This document shows, piece after piece, positions 12,756 to 23,505 of a stretch of 64,000 bases of DNA. How positions within the stretch are numbered: the first letter of the stretch is position 1; each line of letters starts with the position of its first letter. Origin of the DNA: Amphiura filiformis (taxonomy: Eukaryota; Echinodermata; Ophiuroidea; Amphilepidida; Amphiuridae); NCBI RefSeq assembly GCF_039555335.1, contig NW_027305494.1, forward strand, positions 1,116,001-1,180,000, written 5' to 3'. The position numbers were made by a program, and so were the translations under genes. The notes under the pieces are model-generated. The model had not been told where the DNA came from, did no database searches, and saw only the letters and a list, made by a program, of their open reading frames with translations.

Positions 12756-13685
12756 TCACCACCCCAGGAGTACACATTATTATTGCACAGCCCCTTAGGG
12801 TCGACCATGGGTCTTCTTCTTCTTTCCGTTACTGTGCATAAACCTCCTACGAGTAAAGTTGAGTATACTCGCACAAATGGTGGCAGGCTCTCACACATAA
12901 CAGGCATGAGACTCAAAGGCATAAAAAGATACAAGTTAAAAACAGACTGGAAGGTGGCTTAGGCAAGGCCGTAGCAAGGTTGAAAAATGTGGGGCGGCCA
13001 TCACAAATGTGGGGCGGCCAAATTACAAATATATGCCCAAATTGAAATAAAGATATAAAGAAAAATATCAAATTTCTCATATTTGAGACTAATTAGGCAA
13101 TTTTTTGATGATATATTCGGAAATACACTGAGTTGGAAATTCTAATTTCATTATGTTTATAGAGGGCCTTTCCCTTGAGATCAATATATTTCATGATCAT
13201 GATGATTATCATTACCGTAATAAAAACACTGTAGACTACCAATATCATGCTGTATATTATTTATGTCAGTAATTCCATTAGGAATTAGTCACATTACAAA
13301 AAACATTACATTGTACATGTTCTTTTTGCATGATTGCTTGAAAGGGTTGACATTTTATGTTATACATAAGTTTTAAAGAATTTGATTTTCCAAATATATC
13401 AGGTCACCTTCCATCAATGATATCAAAATGCATTCAAATTAGATGCTTCACATTCGAGGCTAGAGAACATTGCATTCGAAGCATGATACGGTGTAAAACA
13501 ATGGAAGTTCAGAAGTAAACACAGCCGATCACGACAGGCGATCGTATCAAAAATGTTGCTAAAATTGCACCCCAACAAATATATAAAGAGGTGAAAAAGA
13601 TGTTTCAATCAGGGTTCAGTTTTTATTGGGACACACTGTATACAAGACATAGATGTTATCAGCATGCATAAACAAACTTTGTTAA
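12756..13685. other. Gene-free stretch
   Basis: No gene recognised. It contains a short direct repeat of ATGTGGGGCGGCCA near 12988 and 13006. Confidence 0.45.
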
Positions 13686-14014
13686 GGGGGCACTATACCC
13701 CTGCCCAGTTTTGTGCCTATTTTTGTATTTTTCTCAAAAATTATAACGCATTGGTGACAAGTAAGATATGTATATTATAGGGGCAATTTTATTTCAACAC
13801 AGGCAACAGTTGTGGAGTTACAGTCAAAAATGAGGGAAAACCAATATTTGATCAATAAATCAATAGCTACTTGCCTTGAGTTGCTGAATTTTCAGTGCAG
13901 TAGTTGTAGTCATTGCCCCTATACTATACATATCTTACTTGTCACCAATGCGCAATAATTTTTGAGAAAAATGCAAAAATAGGCACAAAATTGGCCAGGG
14001 GTGTAGTACCCCCC
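13686..14014. mobile_element. Foldback MITE, TTAA-type
   Basis: Inverted arms of about 105 bp: GGGGGCACTATACCCCTG at the left and CAGGGGTGTAGTACCCCCC at the right, with GTGACAAGTAAGATATGTAT and its complement further in. It is preceded by TTAA and followed by TTAC. Non-autonomous; no coding sequence. Confidence 0.8.
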
Positions 14015-14026
14015 TTACATGTAAGT

Positions 14027-14069
14027 CTTGCAATGAGTGAAGTTACAATGTAACTTCACTCATTGCAAG
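14027..14069. repeat. 43-bp perfect palindrome
   Basis: CTTGCAATGAGTGAAGTTAC is followed, after a 3-base centre, by its exact reverse complement. It lies between two foldback elements. Confidence 0.9.
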
Positions 14070-14086
14070 ACAATTTAAATAAACAC

Positions 14087-14732
14087 CTCAAATAAAGAAA
14101 GTCCGCAGTAATGTAACCCGTCCTACACCAAAACCTGATCTTGTTATGACAATTTGATCGAAAAGGTCGTGTGCAGAATCTTGTTAGGTGCAATTTGATA
14201 CCAAATTTGGTACCAAAACTCTAGATTCACAGAGATTGATACCAGTTTATGAAATTTGGTGCATTTTCAAAAGTTGCAAATTAAAAACGGACCACGCGGA
14301 CATGTAACTTAGGTGAATGGCAGAGCGCGACCATTGACATAGCCCGAAACAACCGCTAGGTCATATCGATCGCATCGTGCCCTAGTATTCATCAGTAAAG
14401 CACTGTAGCAATCCATGCGTTTTAAATTAACAATTGAATAAAGCGCGCACTTGGGATAGTCGACAGGGGCCATCGTGGGCAAGCAAGCTTGACCATATTG
14501 CCACGCTAAGCTATTTCGACCGTGGGCTTCGTTCTGATTTGCAACTTTTGAAAATGAACCAAATGCCATAAACTGGTATCAATCTTTGTCACCTTTGAGT
14601 GTTTGGTAGCAAATTTGGTATCAAATTGGAGCTAACAAGATTCTGCATACGACCGTATCAATCAAATTGTCATAACAAGATCAGATTTTGGTGTAGGACG
14701 GGTTACATGACTGCGGACTTTCTTTATTTGAG
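14087..14732. mobile_element. Foldback element with ~200-bp inverted arms
   Basis: Left arm starts CTCAAATAAAGAAAGTCCGC and continues through CCGTCCTACACCAAAA; the right arm carries the complement and ends GCGGACTTTCTTTATTTGAG. The 240-bp centre (about 14290-14530) is unique. No transposase seen. Confidence 0.85.
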
Positions 14733-15690
14733 CATTTTATATTTGCATTAACAGAGATATATATCAATGGCTATCCAGTGGTATTTTGTTTCATGCTGCA
14801 AGAATCCACTTGGATTTTGGCAACAGCATTGTACAAGAATCTTTTGTTTAGATTCACTCAAATCAGTTTTGGAGAATCTCTGCAAGATAGAGTCTTGGAT
14901 TTTCTACAAATTTCTGAGCCTGTTATCAGATTCTGATAAACATAAGAAATCTATTGCCTTACAAAAATTATGATTTTTCCATGTTCCCCATCAAAACAAA
15001 TCTGGTGGTGGAATCCTATATCTAGTACTTTTAAAATGCAAGTTCATTTCAAATCCTTTGTTGGGATCTTACTTTTTAAGGCCACATTACTCCAGTAAAA
15101 CTTGTCATTATCTAAGGTATCAGGGCATAATATAACCGGTATCACATCGCATTTTGCTACACAATCTAGCCAAATTGCTATGCAATCACACAAACATATG
15201 TCATTGCTATACATAATTATTGCTATACAAATGAAACTTTGTCACAATTTTGCTATGCAAAATTCTGACACTATTCATTTATTTCATTTATTCATTCATT
15301 CATTTATTTTTTTCACTCATCAAATAGCAAAAAAATAGGATACATACAAAATCATAATACAAGTGAGAGTGAAGGAATCACAGGAAAGGCCAAGAAGAGG
15401 CCTGAAAGTCTGTGATCCCTTGATTGGTTAATTCATCATTTGACATGGCAGCAGATTGTCATTTCAATAAAGAAGCAACAGTAAGCTGTCATATCTCGAT
15501 ATGAATTAACCTAAATACATGAAAAATAACAGTAAACAATAGTAAATAAGAAAATGCACAATACAAGTAAGTAATATAAAATATAAATATCCAATGTGGT
15601 CATATAAAGCAGATACAATAAGAATTAATAGTAACTATGCATAAGATATTTTTTAAATACTTGGCAGAATTATGCCCTGTAAGGTATACT
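14733..15690. other. Gene-free stretch with TTCA microsatellite
   Basis: No gene recognised. A TTCATTTA/TTCATTCA run occupies about 15274-15312. Confidence 0.5.
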
Positions 15691-15900
15691 TTGATAAGTT
15701 TTCCAACTATGTTTTACAAATGATGTAATTGTTTGTTTCTTTGTGTTGTTTCCCTTTTGTTGAACTTGATTGTTTCTGTATATCCGAAAGATTTCGGAGC
15801 GTCATTGTATTTGTCGGCTGCTGCATTGAATATATCCTCATTTGCCGGGATATTCTTGCTTATTATAGGGGGTGGTTGGATTTGGTGTTGATGTAAACTG

Positions 15901-16860
15901 GTGGGTTGTTAGGTTTGTAATGTGGCTTTAATATGAGACTCCCATCCATGAGACCAAGAAAGTTTACCGATTTTAGGTTAGTTTCTACTTTTATTTTGAG
16001 TCCGAATTGGTGAAATTGCTTAGTGATTTGCTTTCTTATTCTGTCCGCTTTACTTCTGGAGAATACCGCAAGGCCGTCAACTCGGCATAATCCGACACTT
16101 TCTATGCCTTTTCTATGCCCAAGTTGGTTTCTAGTTTGCGGAGTATGTACAAGCTCACATATTTCTGCTCCATCGTACACGCCCATTGCCACATTGATTG
16201 TGTTGTTGGTTACCCGTTTCATCTACATTTGTATACTCTGCCATAGTTGTCAAGGAGCAGGGTCTTCTTAGCATGCATAATTGTATCATATTTAAATTCT
16301 GTTATTTTCATGAACCCTTTGGCCTGTTCTAGTGTCTTCTTGAGGAGGTTCTCGGAAATTGACGGATAGTAGTCTACAATGTCAAAAGTGATGAAGGATA
16401 GTGTACTCTTTTCTGGTAGATTCATGAATCAGTCTAGGACAGCATCTGTGTTCCTCCATTGTTTCACTTTTGTTTTTTGTCTAATCTCATTGTTGATACG
16501 GTCCAACATTATCTTGCTTGCTCTGCCAATTTCGCAATTTGTTGGGTTAGTATTTGTTCGCTTAGTATTGTAGCATGTGTGGCAGAGTGGATAAGGCGCC
16601 CGACTCATAATCCATAGGTTGCGAGTTCGAGCCCCGCTTGTGCCAACGTGTTGTGTCCTTGGGCAAGGCACTTTATCCTCATTGCCTACTGGGGGTTGGG
16701 TTGGATTGGATGTTTGTATAGTTGTTTCTTAATGTTGCAATATTGGCGCTGATTAAGCTGCTGCCTGCAAATTGCATTGTGTCTGTTTAGGTGTGTTTAA
16801 CGTACAATTCTAGCAATTTGACCTGCTGGTCACCATTAGAGTTTGTAATAAAACCTTCTG
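15901..16860. repeat. RT+SINE tandem unit 1 (960 bp)
   Basis: First of the tandem units starting at GTGGGTTGTTAGGTTTGTAA. It contains an antisense RT fragment followed by a tRNA-derived SINE. To its left the RT coding sequence continues naturally (PPVYINTKSNHP), so this is the original left junction. Confidence 0.88.
16573..16858 (+). mobile_element. tRNA-derived SINE, copy 1
   Basis: Head with an A box (TGGCAGAGTGGATAAGGCGC) and B box (GAGTTCGAGCC) around ACTCATAATCC, like elongator tRNA-Met (CAU). The body carries TGTCCTTGGGCAAGGCACTT, a motif I recall from SINE bodies of marine invertebrates. The acceptor stem does not pair, so this is not a working tRNA. It sits inside the RT relic and was duplicated with it. 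Confidence 0.75.
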
Positions 16861-17818
16861 GTGGGTTGTTAGGTTTGTAATATGGCTTTAATATGAGACT
16901 CCCATCCATGAGACCAAGAAAGTTTACCGATTTTAGGTTAGTTTCTACTTTTATTTTGAGTCCGAATTGGTGAAATTGCTTAGTGATTTGCTTTTATTCT
17001 GTCCGCTTTACTTCTGGAGAATACCGCCAGGCCGTCAACTCGGCATAATCCGACACTTTCTATGCCCTTTCTATGCCCAAGTTGGTTTCTAGTTTGTGGA
17101 GTATGTACAAGCTCACATATTTCTGCTCCATCGTACACGCCCATTGCCACATTGATTGTGTTGTTGGTTACCCGTTTCATCTACATTTGTATACTCTGCC
17201 ATAGTTGTCAAGGAGCAGGGTCTTCTTAGCATGCATAATTGTATCATATTTAAATTCTGTTATTTTCATGAACCCTTTGGCCTGTTCTAGTGTCTTCTTG
17301 AGGAGGTTCTCGGAAATTGACGGATAGTAGTCTACAATGTCAAAAGTGATGAAGGATAGTGTACTCTTTTCTGGTAGATTCATGAATCAGTCTAGGACAG
17401 CATCTGTGTTCCTCCATTGTTTCACTTTTGTTTTTTGTCTATATCTCATTGTTGATACGGTCCAACATTATCTTGCTTGCTCTGCCAATTTCGCAATTTG
17501 TTGGGTTAGTATTTGTTCGCTTAGTATTGTAGCATGTGTGGCAGAGTGGATAAGGCGCCCGACTCATAATCCATAGGTTGCGAGTTCGAGCCCCGCTTGT
17601 GCCAACGTGTTGTGTCCTTGGGCAAGGCACTTTATCCTCATTGCCTACTGGGGTTGGGTTGGATTGGATGTTTGTATAGTTGTTTCTTACTGTTGCAATC
17701 TTGGCGCTGATTAAGCTGCTGCCTGCAAATTGCATTGTGTCTGTTTAGGTGTGTTTAACGTACAATTCTAGCAATTTGACCTGCTGGTCACCATTAGAGT
17801 TTGTAATAAAACCTTCTG
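16861..17818. repeat. RT+SINE tandem unit 2 (958 bp)
   Basis: Nearly identical to unit 1, including the 204-bp open piece (17177-17383, minus) that gives the same protein as 16219-16425. Its left junction joins the SINE tail directly to the RT C-terminal region, as expected for a tandem duplication. Confidence 0.88.
17531..17817 (+). mobile_element. tRNA-derived SINE, copy 2
   Basis: Same tRNA-Met-like head and body as 16573-16858. It was copied as part of the tandem unit rather than by a new insertion, because its flanks are identical. Confidence 0.75.
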
Positions 17819-18235
17819 GTGGGTTGTTAGGTTTGTAATATGGCTTTAATATGAGACTCCCATCCATGAGACCAAGAAAGTTTACCGATTTTAGGTTAGT
17901 TTCTACTTTTATTTTGAGTCCGAATTGGTGAAATTGCTTAGTGATTTGCTTTCTTATTCTGTCCGCTTTACTTCTGGAGAATACCGCAAGCCCGGGGACC
18001 GCAAGGCCGTCAACTCGGCATAATCCGACACTTTCTATGCCCTTTCTATGCCCAAGTTGGTTTCTAGTTTGTGGAGTATGTTCAAGCTCACATATTTCTG
18101 CTCCATCGTACACGCCTATGGCCACATTGATTGTGTTGTTGGTTACCCGTTTAATCTATACTCGGCGATAGTTGTCAAAGAGCAGGGTCTTCTTAGCATG
18201 CATAATTGTGTCATATTTAAGTTCTGTTATTTTCT
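17819..18235. repeat. RT tandem unit 3, left part
   Basis: Third unit, ending abruptly after TTCTGTTATTTTC where the minisatellite begins. It has a 15-bp tandem insertion at the RT box (CCCGGGGACCGCAAG near 17990). The unit resumes at about 18656 with TCTCGCTTGCTCTGCAAATT, then runs into the RT N-terminal region without the SINE. Confidence 0.85.
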
Positions 18236-18655
18236 GCGCTAGTCCGAATTTGAATTGGGGGAAACACTGCGTTAGTCTGATATTCGGACTAGCGCAGTCA
18301 GTGTTTTTCAGATTCGGACTAGCGTGGTAGTTTTCAGTTTCGGACTAGCGCCATGGTTTTCAGTTTCGGACTAGCGCAGGGTCGGACTGAAGAAGTGTTT
18401 TCCAAATTTGGATTAGCACAGTGTATTTCGGATTTGGACTAGCGGCGTGGCGGACTGAAAACTGTGTTTTCAGATTTGGACTAGCGGCATGTCGGACTGT
18501 TGCAGTGGTTTTCATTTTTGGATTAGCACATGCTTTTTTCGGACTAGCGCCATGCTTCATTTTTGGACTGACGCACCTCTAAGTTTAGGGAATTTGTGTT
18601 GTCGGACTAGCGGCGTGTCAGACTTGCGGCCTGTCAGACTGAGCGGTGCACCCCC
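18236..18655. repeat. Degenerate minisatellite of CGGACTAGCG units
   Basis: At least ten imperfect units of about 30-40 bp built on TTTTCAGATTCGGACTAGCG, GC-richer than its surroundings. One unit at the left edge (GCGCTAGTCCGAA) is inverted. It replaces about 200 bp that are present in units 1 and 2. Confidence 0.85.
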
Positions 18656-19060
18656 ATTATCTCGCTTGCTCTGCAAATTTCGTAATTTGTTGGGTTAATA
18701 AGTCTATACTTAGTAAGTATTGTTCTCAAATTTGTCCTTATGATTTTGTAATGTTGCCTGTATTCATTCATTGCTATCCATCTTGTAAATGTTTTGTGAT
18801 TTGTAAGCATTCACAAAAATCTTGTCAGATGAGTTGATATTGTACACGTCCCGTAAAAGCTTGGTTTGAAAACTGTTGTTCATTTCTTTGAATTGTTTTC
18901 AGTCTACATTGTATCATCTCGAACATGGCCCTTTCAAAGTCCTCCATTTCATCTTTTGGCGGTGGTGTGTTTTTGGATTTGAAGTTCCCATATAAGTTCT
19001 CATTATATGTCTCACTATCACTACTTACGGAGGTCGTTTTCATCTTTGTTAAGGAAGAAG

Positions 19061-19392
19061 TGGGCCTTCCACCTCATTCTTTTCACCACGCTCTCTACCT
19101 TTTCCAGAGTTGGGCATATAAATACTTGTTATTATTTTATGTTATGTTATGTTACATAACATTAATTAAAGAGTTATATTGGAGAAAGTGGTGTTTTTCA
19201 GATATAAGAAACAATACTCACTCAAGAAAAATATAAAATTGGATTTATGATCATCTTTTAATTGGGATTGGGATATTTCAGTGCGAGTACCTGTTTTGCA
19301 TCTGAATATTTTCTGCTACATTGTATATGAATATATGAACGACCCAGATTGATGTGTTTTAAGTGTTAATAAATGTTTTCTTAACATTCCAG
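19061..19392. other. Upstream region of zinc-finger gene 1
   Basis: No gene recognised; it has a TATGT run near 19139. CTTAACATTCCAG at about 19380-19392 looks like a splice acceptor for a 5' UTR exon, matched by CTATATCTTGCAG before the paralogue (about 28605-28617). Confidence 0.4.
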
Positions 19393-19615
19393 TTCTTATG
19401 GTCCAGAGATATATGGTGTGAAAACTACTACCAGGATTAAAAGAAGCCAGCCAGGTTCCTGGTTACATTGTGCTTGGTGCTCTTCAGGACAGCGTTTGCA
19501 AGAATTGGCTCCTGTGGTTATCTCAACGTGTGCATGACAACTTGAACTAAATCATTTATTGATGGACTCTTCTGACTGAAGTTCACAAGTCAACTGCATA
19601 CTATTACAGGTGACA

Positions 19616-21235
19616 ATGAAACTTTTGAGATCATTTTCTTGTACATATTGTGGAATCAACCATTATTCCTTAGACAAACTTAAGGCCCATGTTAACAGAC
19701 ATATCAAGAAATATGTGCGGGCTCAAAATCACCAAAAAAATGTGTTTTGCCTGAAATATTTTATTCATAAAGGTAACCTGACAAAAGACACCAAAAAGAA
19801 GCCATATCAGTGTGAATATTGTCAGAGATGCTTTGCGTACAAATGTGACCTGAAAATACACATCAGAATTCACACCAAAGAGAAGCCATTTCAGTGTGAA
19901 TATTGTCAGAGATGGTTTGCATACAATAGTAACCTGTTAGTACACATCAGAATTATTCATACTAAAGAAAAACCTTACCAATGTGAATATTGTCAGAAAT
20001 GCTTTGCCGTAAAGCAGTATCTCCAAAAGCACAAGATTACTCACACCAAAGAGAAACCCGGGGAGAAACCATATCACTGTGAGTTTTGTCAGAGATGCTT
20101 TGCGCAAAAAAGTATCCTGACAAAACACATCAGAACTCACACCAAAGAGAAGCCATATCAGTGTGAATATTGTCAGAGATGCTTTTCGATTAAGAGTAAC
20201 CTGTCAGTACACATCAGAACTCATACTAAAGAGAAACCGTACCAATGTGAATATTGTCAGAAATGCTTTTCCTCAAAGCATTATCTTCAAACTCACAGGA
20301 ATACTCACACCAATACTCACACTAAAGAGAGACCATATCACTGTGAGTATTGCCCAAAAGGTTTTGCAAATAAGAGTAGCCTTAGAATACACAGGAGAAT
20401 TCACACCAAAGAGAAACCATATCAGTGTGAGGACTGCCAGGAATGCTTTGCTTACAAAAATAGCCTCAGAAACCATGTCAGAACTCACAACAAAGAGATG
20501 CAACCATATCACACCGAAGAGAAGCAACATCATTGTGATTATTGCCAGAAAGATTTTACACAAAAGGGTCACCTTAAAAGTCACATCAAAAGAGTTCATC
20601 TCAAAGAGAAACCATATGAGTGTGAATATTGTCAGAAATGTTTCTCTGAAAAACATCATCTTGAAACCCATGTCAGAACTCACACAAAAGAGAAACCTTT
20701 TCAGTGTGAATACTGCTTAAAGTATTTTACTCATAAATGGTATCTTAAAAGTCATGTCAGAATTCACACCAAAGAAAAACCATATCAGTGTGAGGACTGC
20801 CACAAATGCTTTACTCACAAAAATAGCCTCATAAACCATGTCGGAACTCACACCAAAGACAAACAACCAATTCACACCGAAGAGAAACAATATCACTGTG
20901 ATTATTGCCAGAAAGTTTTTACAGCTAAGAGTAGCCTTAAAAGTCACATCAAAAGAATTCACACCAAAGAGAAACAACCATATCAGTGTGAATATTGTCA
21001 GAAATATTTTACTCAAAAAGGTAATCTTGAATACCATGTTAGAAGTCATACGAAAGAAAAACCCTACCAGTGTGATTTTTGCCAAAAAGATTTCGCAAGT
21101 AAAGGTACCCTTAAAATACACCTCAGAATTCACACCAAAGAGAAACCTTTTCAGTGTGAATATTGCTTTAAGTATTTTACTCAAAAGGGTAATCTTAAAA
21201 AACATGTCAGAACTCACACCAAAGAGAAACCATAA
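19616..21235 (+). CDS. C2H2 zinc-finger protein 1 (539 aa)
   Basis: Probable nuclear DNA-binding protein. Residues 9-29 form an atypical C2H2 finger (C9, C12, H25, H29). Residues 42-62 are a wrecked finger with only one cysteine. From about 64 to the end come 16 canonical fingers of the form YQCEYCQKCFxxKxxLxxHxRTH with HTKEKP linkers. No KRAB, BTB or SCAN domain is visible. I chose the ATG at 19616 because MKLLRSFSC is shared with the paralogue at 28928 and the frame is closed 36 bp upstream. The coding part lies in one exon. The frame stops at TAA within what should be a 17th finger: CQCMDCHKCFAHH continues in the +1 frame (21239-21284), so the C-terminus has been shortened by a small indel. 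Targets cannot be predicted from sequence alone. Confidence 0.9.
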   Translation: MKLLRSFSCTYCGINHYSLDKLKAHVNRHIKKYVRAQNHQKNVFCLKYFIHKGNLTKDTKKKPYQCEYCQRCFAYKCDLKIHIRIHTKEKPFQCEYCQRWFAYNSNLLVHIRIIHTKEKPYQCEYCQKCFAVKQYLQKHKITHTKEKPGEKPYHCEFCQRCFAQKSILTKHIRTHTKEKPYQCEYCQRCFSIKSNLSVHIRTHTKEKPYQCEYCQKCFSSKHYLQTHRNTHTNTHTKERPYHCEYCPKGFANKSSLRIHRRIHTKEKPYQCEDCQECFAYKNSLRNHVRTHNKEMQPYHTEEKQHHCDYCQKDFTQKGHLKSHIKRVHLKEKPYECEYCQKCFSEKHHLETHVRTHTKEKPFQCEYCLKYFTHKWYLKSHVRIHTKEKPYQCEDCHKCFTHKNSLINHVGTHTKDKQPIHTEEKQYHCDYCQKVFTAKSSLKSHIKRIHTKEKQPYQCEYCQKYFTQKGNLEYHVRSHTKEKPYQCDFCQKDFASKGTLKIHLRIHTKEKPFQCEYCFKYFTQKGNLKKHVRTHTKEKP

Positions 21236-21238
21236 CTG

Positions 21239-21284
21239 TCAGTGTATGGACTGCCATAAATGTTTTGCTCACCATTTGATATGA
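21239..21284 (+). pseudogene. Frameshifted remnant of a 17th zinc finger
   Basis: Just past the stop of the zinc-finger gene, frame +1 encodes NCQCMDCHKCFAHHLI, matching YQCEDCQKCFAQK of the paralogue. The finger is cut after the second cysteine and lacks the histidines. Confidence 0.75.
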
Positions 21285-21469
21285 ACAACATTATAATAAC
21301 ATTCTAAAAATGGTGTAAAATTGTTAATTGTAAAATAACGTTATGTTAGAATATTTGCTGCTATTTAAAAAAAGATTTTTTAATGTTATTAAAATGCTTA
21401 CGTAACATTTAAACGTTTTGTGCAAAACATTTTGTGTTTGCTGGGTTGTCATTGTTAATACTCTCAGAA

Positions 21470-21840
21470 CAGGGGCGTAGCCAGCTTTCTTGATCGGGGG
21501 GGGGGGTTCAAAATAAAATTTCGGGGGCACAGACGAAAACAATTGCAGTTGCATCATACGATACATAGAGACTGTATGTCTTCGAGTTTTTCGAAAAAAG
21601 GCTTTATTGGGATGATGTGCACTATTTTACACTATTTTCGCCCATTATCCGGCTGAAAAGGGTTATATTCTTACAATGTATTTCACACTATTTTGGCCCT
21701 GAATTTTGCTAGAAAAGGGGCTCCTTGCCCTTCTTCTTTTGCTTTGCCCTCCAGATTTTCTCTTTCATTTTTTGTCAGGGGCACTTTTTCTTTCATTTTT
21801 TGTCAGGGGGGCACTCTGCCCCACGCTGGCTACGCTACTG
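21470..21840. mobile_element. hAT-type MITE with 8-bp target duplication
   Basis: Ends CAGGGGCGTAGCCAGC and GCTGGCTACGCTACTG, flanked on both sides by TCTCAGAA (21462-21469 and 21841-21848). The 8-bp duplication and CAGNGGCG termini are those of the hAT superfamily. No transposase inside. Confidence 0.88.
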
Positions 21841-22165
21841 TCTCAGAAATTTTTTGCAATATCTGGTAATCGTTAAAGTCACCTTAGGGCCCACACCACA
21901 ACCAGTGGGGGTGCCACAGGTGGGGGGGGGGGGGGTCAGAATTCTTACCCCCAGTAAAAACCCAAAATTACAAACCATTTACTTTTTGCAGTAATTGTGT
22001 GCAAAATTTGTTGATTTTACTCCCCAGAAATTCACTTTTCCCCATGCCCCCCCCACTGACCATGCCTTACTATATACCTTGATAAATGAAGGATGGTCAT
22101 TTCTGCAAAGTCAATATGCATATTGCAACTGTTATCTCAATCCTGAGTCAAAGCAACCATGTTAA

Positions 22166-22766
22166 GGGCTGGGGTATGAACGTTTGGACAGTATTTATTA
22201 TGGGACATTAGAGCACATCAGACATATCGAATTGCATTCTGAATATGAAAAATGTCCTGATATCAAATAAATTTGATTTTTTGAAATTCGCAATGTAATG
22301 GCAAATGATTAAAAATTGATATTTTTGATATTTAACAGTACTCGAAGTAAACTTTATAAATCTGATGAGGTGGGATGAAAAGCCGACGATCAATTGAAAA
22401 TTTTGACCTTTCGTATTGAAGATATGGAAAAAAAATTTTTTGGGGAAAAAAATCCATATCTTCAATATGAAAGGTCAAAATTGTCAATTGATCGTCGGCT
22501 TTTCCTTCCAGCTACATACACTTTAAGAATATATCATTAGATTTATAAAATTTACTTCGAGGACTGTTATATCAAAAATGTGGAAAATATCCAATTTTAA
22601 TAATATGTCATAAAATTTGTATTATATCGTGAATTTCAAATAATTAAAATTATTTGATATCAGAAAAACATTCTTCGTATTTAGAATGCAATTCGATATG
22701 TCTGGTGTGCTCTCATGTCCCACAAAAAATACTGTCGAAACGCTCAAAACGCTCATTCCAGATCCC
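22166..22766. mobile_element. Foldback MITE family 1, copy 1 (TTAA target)
   Basis: 601 bp, almost entirely two inverted arms of about 290 bp. It starts GGGCTGGGGTATGAACG, ends CTCATTCCAGATCCC, and is flanked by TTAA on both sides. The core has GCCGACGATCAATTGAAAAT and its complement around a short loop. TTAA targets are typical of piggyBac-type elements; the class is inference. Confidence 0.9.
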
Positions 22767-22847
22767 TTAATTTTTCAATCTTATGTTATGCATTGGTTTA
22801 TAGACACTGGAATAAAAGCATAATGGGAATTCAAGATTATCTGCTGT

Positions 22848-22990
22848 GAATCCACACCAAAGAAAAACCCTATCAGTGTGAGTATAGTCAGAAATGATAT
22901 TGGTGTTTTAAAAACGATGCATTACAAATGCAATAAAGAGAAATCTTTTTTTATTGTGAGAATTGTGAGAAATGTTGTGAATGAAGTTAC
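22848..22990 (+). pseudogene. C2H2 zinc-finger relic
   Basis: IHTKEKPYQCEYSQK followed by a stop. The linker and first cysteine match the two neighbouring genes, but the second cysteine is serine. A second scrap, YCENCEKCCE, follows at about 22955. This is a remnant of a third finger array between the two intact genes. Confidence 0.75.
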
Positions 22991-23176
22991 TTAGTCCCAT
23001 CCAGTATTGGTGTACATATATATAACTTGTTGAAATGGTATTTAAAGAAATGGTTATATCGACTAGAAGTGCCAGAAGTGGGTAAGTGAATTTTTACATG
23101 TTACTCATTTCGGCAACAAACGGACAGTTATCCATGGTAAATGCAAGTGATTTTGGGTATATGCATGGTCACTTAA

Positions 23177-23505
23177 GGTTGGTCTGAACCCTGGAATTAT
23201 GGAAACTTTCGGGCCTCATAACTGCTAAATTGTTGTTCTAAAGTATATAAAAGTATACATATTTAGAATGGCAAAGACTTGATAAGTTCATCTGTGAGGT
23301 CAAATTTGGGCCAAAATGCCATTTTTGGCCCACTTCTTTTTCGTGGAACGTAACAAAAAACTTCTTCTGCCAAAATTTTTTTAAAATAATTTTTAAAAAC
23401 TAGATACAAATATCTAGGAGCCGTTTTTTCATTTTTTTTTAATTTCGACCAACTTCGAGAAATTGAGGCCCGAAAGTTTCCATAATTCCAGGGTTCAGAC
23501 CAACC
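23177..23505. mobile_element. Foldback MITE family 2, copy 1 (TTAA target)
   Basis: 329 bp; starts GGTTGGTCTGAACCCTGGAA, ends with the complement, and is flanked by TTAA at 23173-23176 and 23506-23509. Related copies are at about 24705 and 49878. Confidence 0.88.

Larger units (their letters stand above)
15691..19043 (-). pseudogene. Decayed reverse-transcriptase retroelement (minus strand)
   Basis: Read on the minus strand, fragments line up in the order of one RT protein. An N-terminal piece (19043-18825) is followed by DRINNEIRQKTKVKQWRNT (about 16500), FDIVDYYPSISE (about 16370), VAMGVYDGAEICELV (about 16170), LCRVDGLAVF (about 16080) and PPVYINTKSNHP (about 15885). The C-terminal part continues, frameshifted, to about 15700. 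From memory this resembles an RT family common in cnidarians and marine invertebrates; I cannot assign it to a named clade. At the expected YxDD box every copy reads CRVD, so the first catalytic aspartate seems to be valine. Stops, frameshifts, a SINE insertion and tandem duplication show it is dead. Confidence 0.8.

Noticed and set aside
16573-16644. Functional tRNA-Met genes at 16573 and 17531
   Set aside because: A and B boxes are good but the acceptor stem does not pair and a SINE body follows directly.
19610-19615. GTG start six bases before the zinc-finger ATG
   Set aside because: Nuclear genes start at ATG; the shared start with the paralogue is MKLLRSFSC at 19616.
20163-20720. Other-frame open readings within the zinc-finger genes
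   Set aside because: They are shadows of the tandem finger repeat (84-bp period), on both strands.
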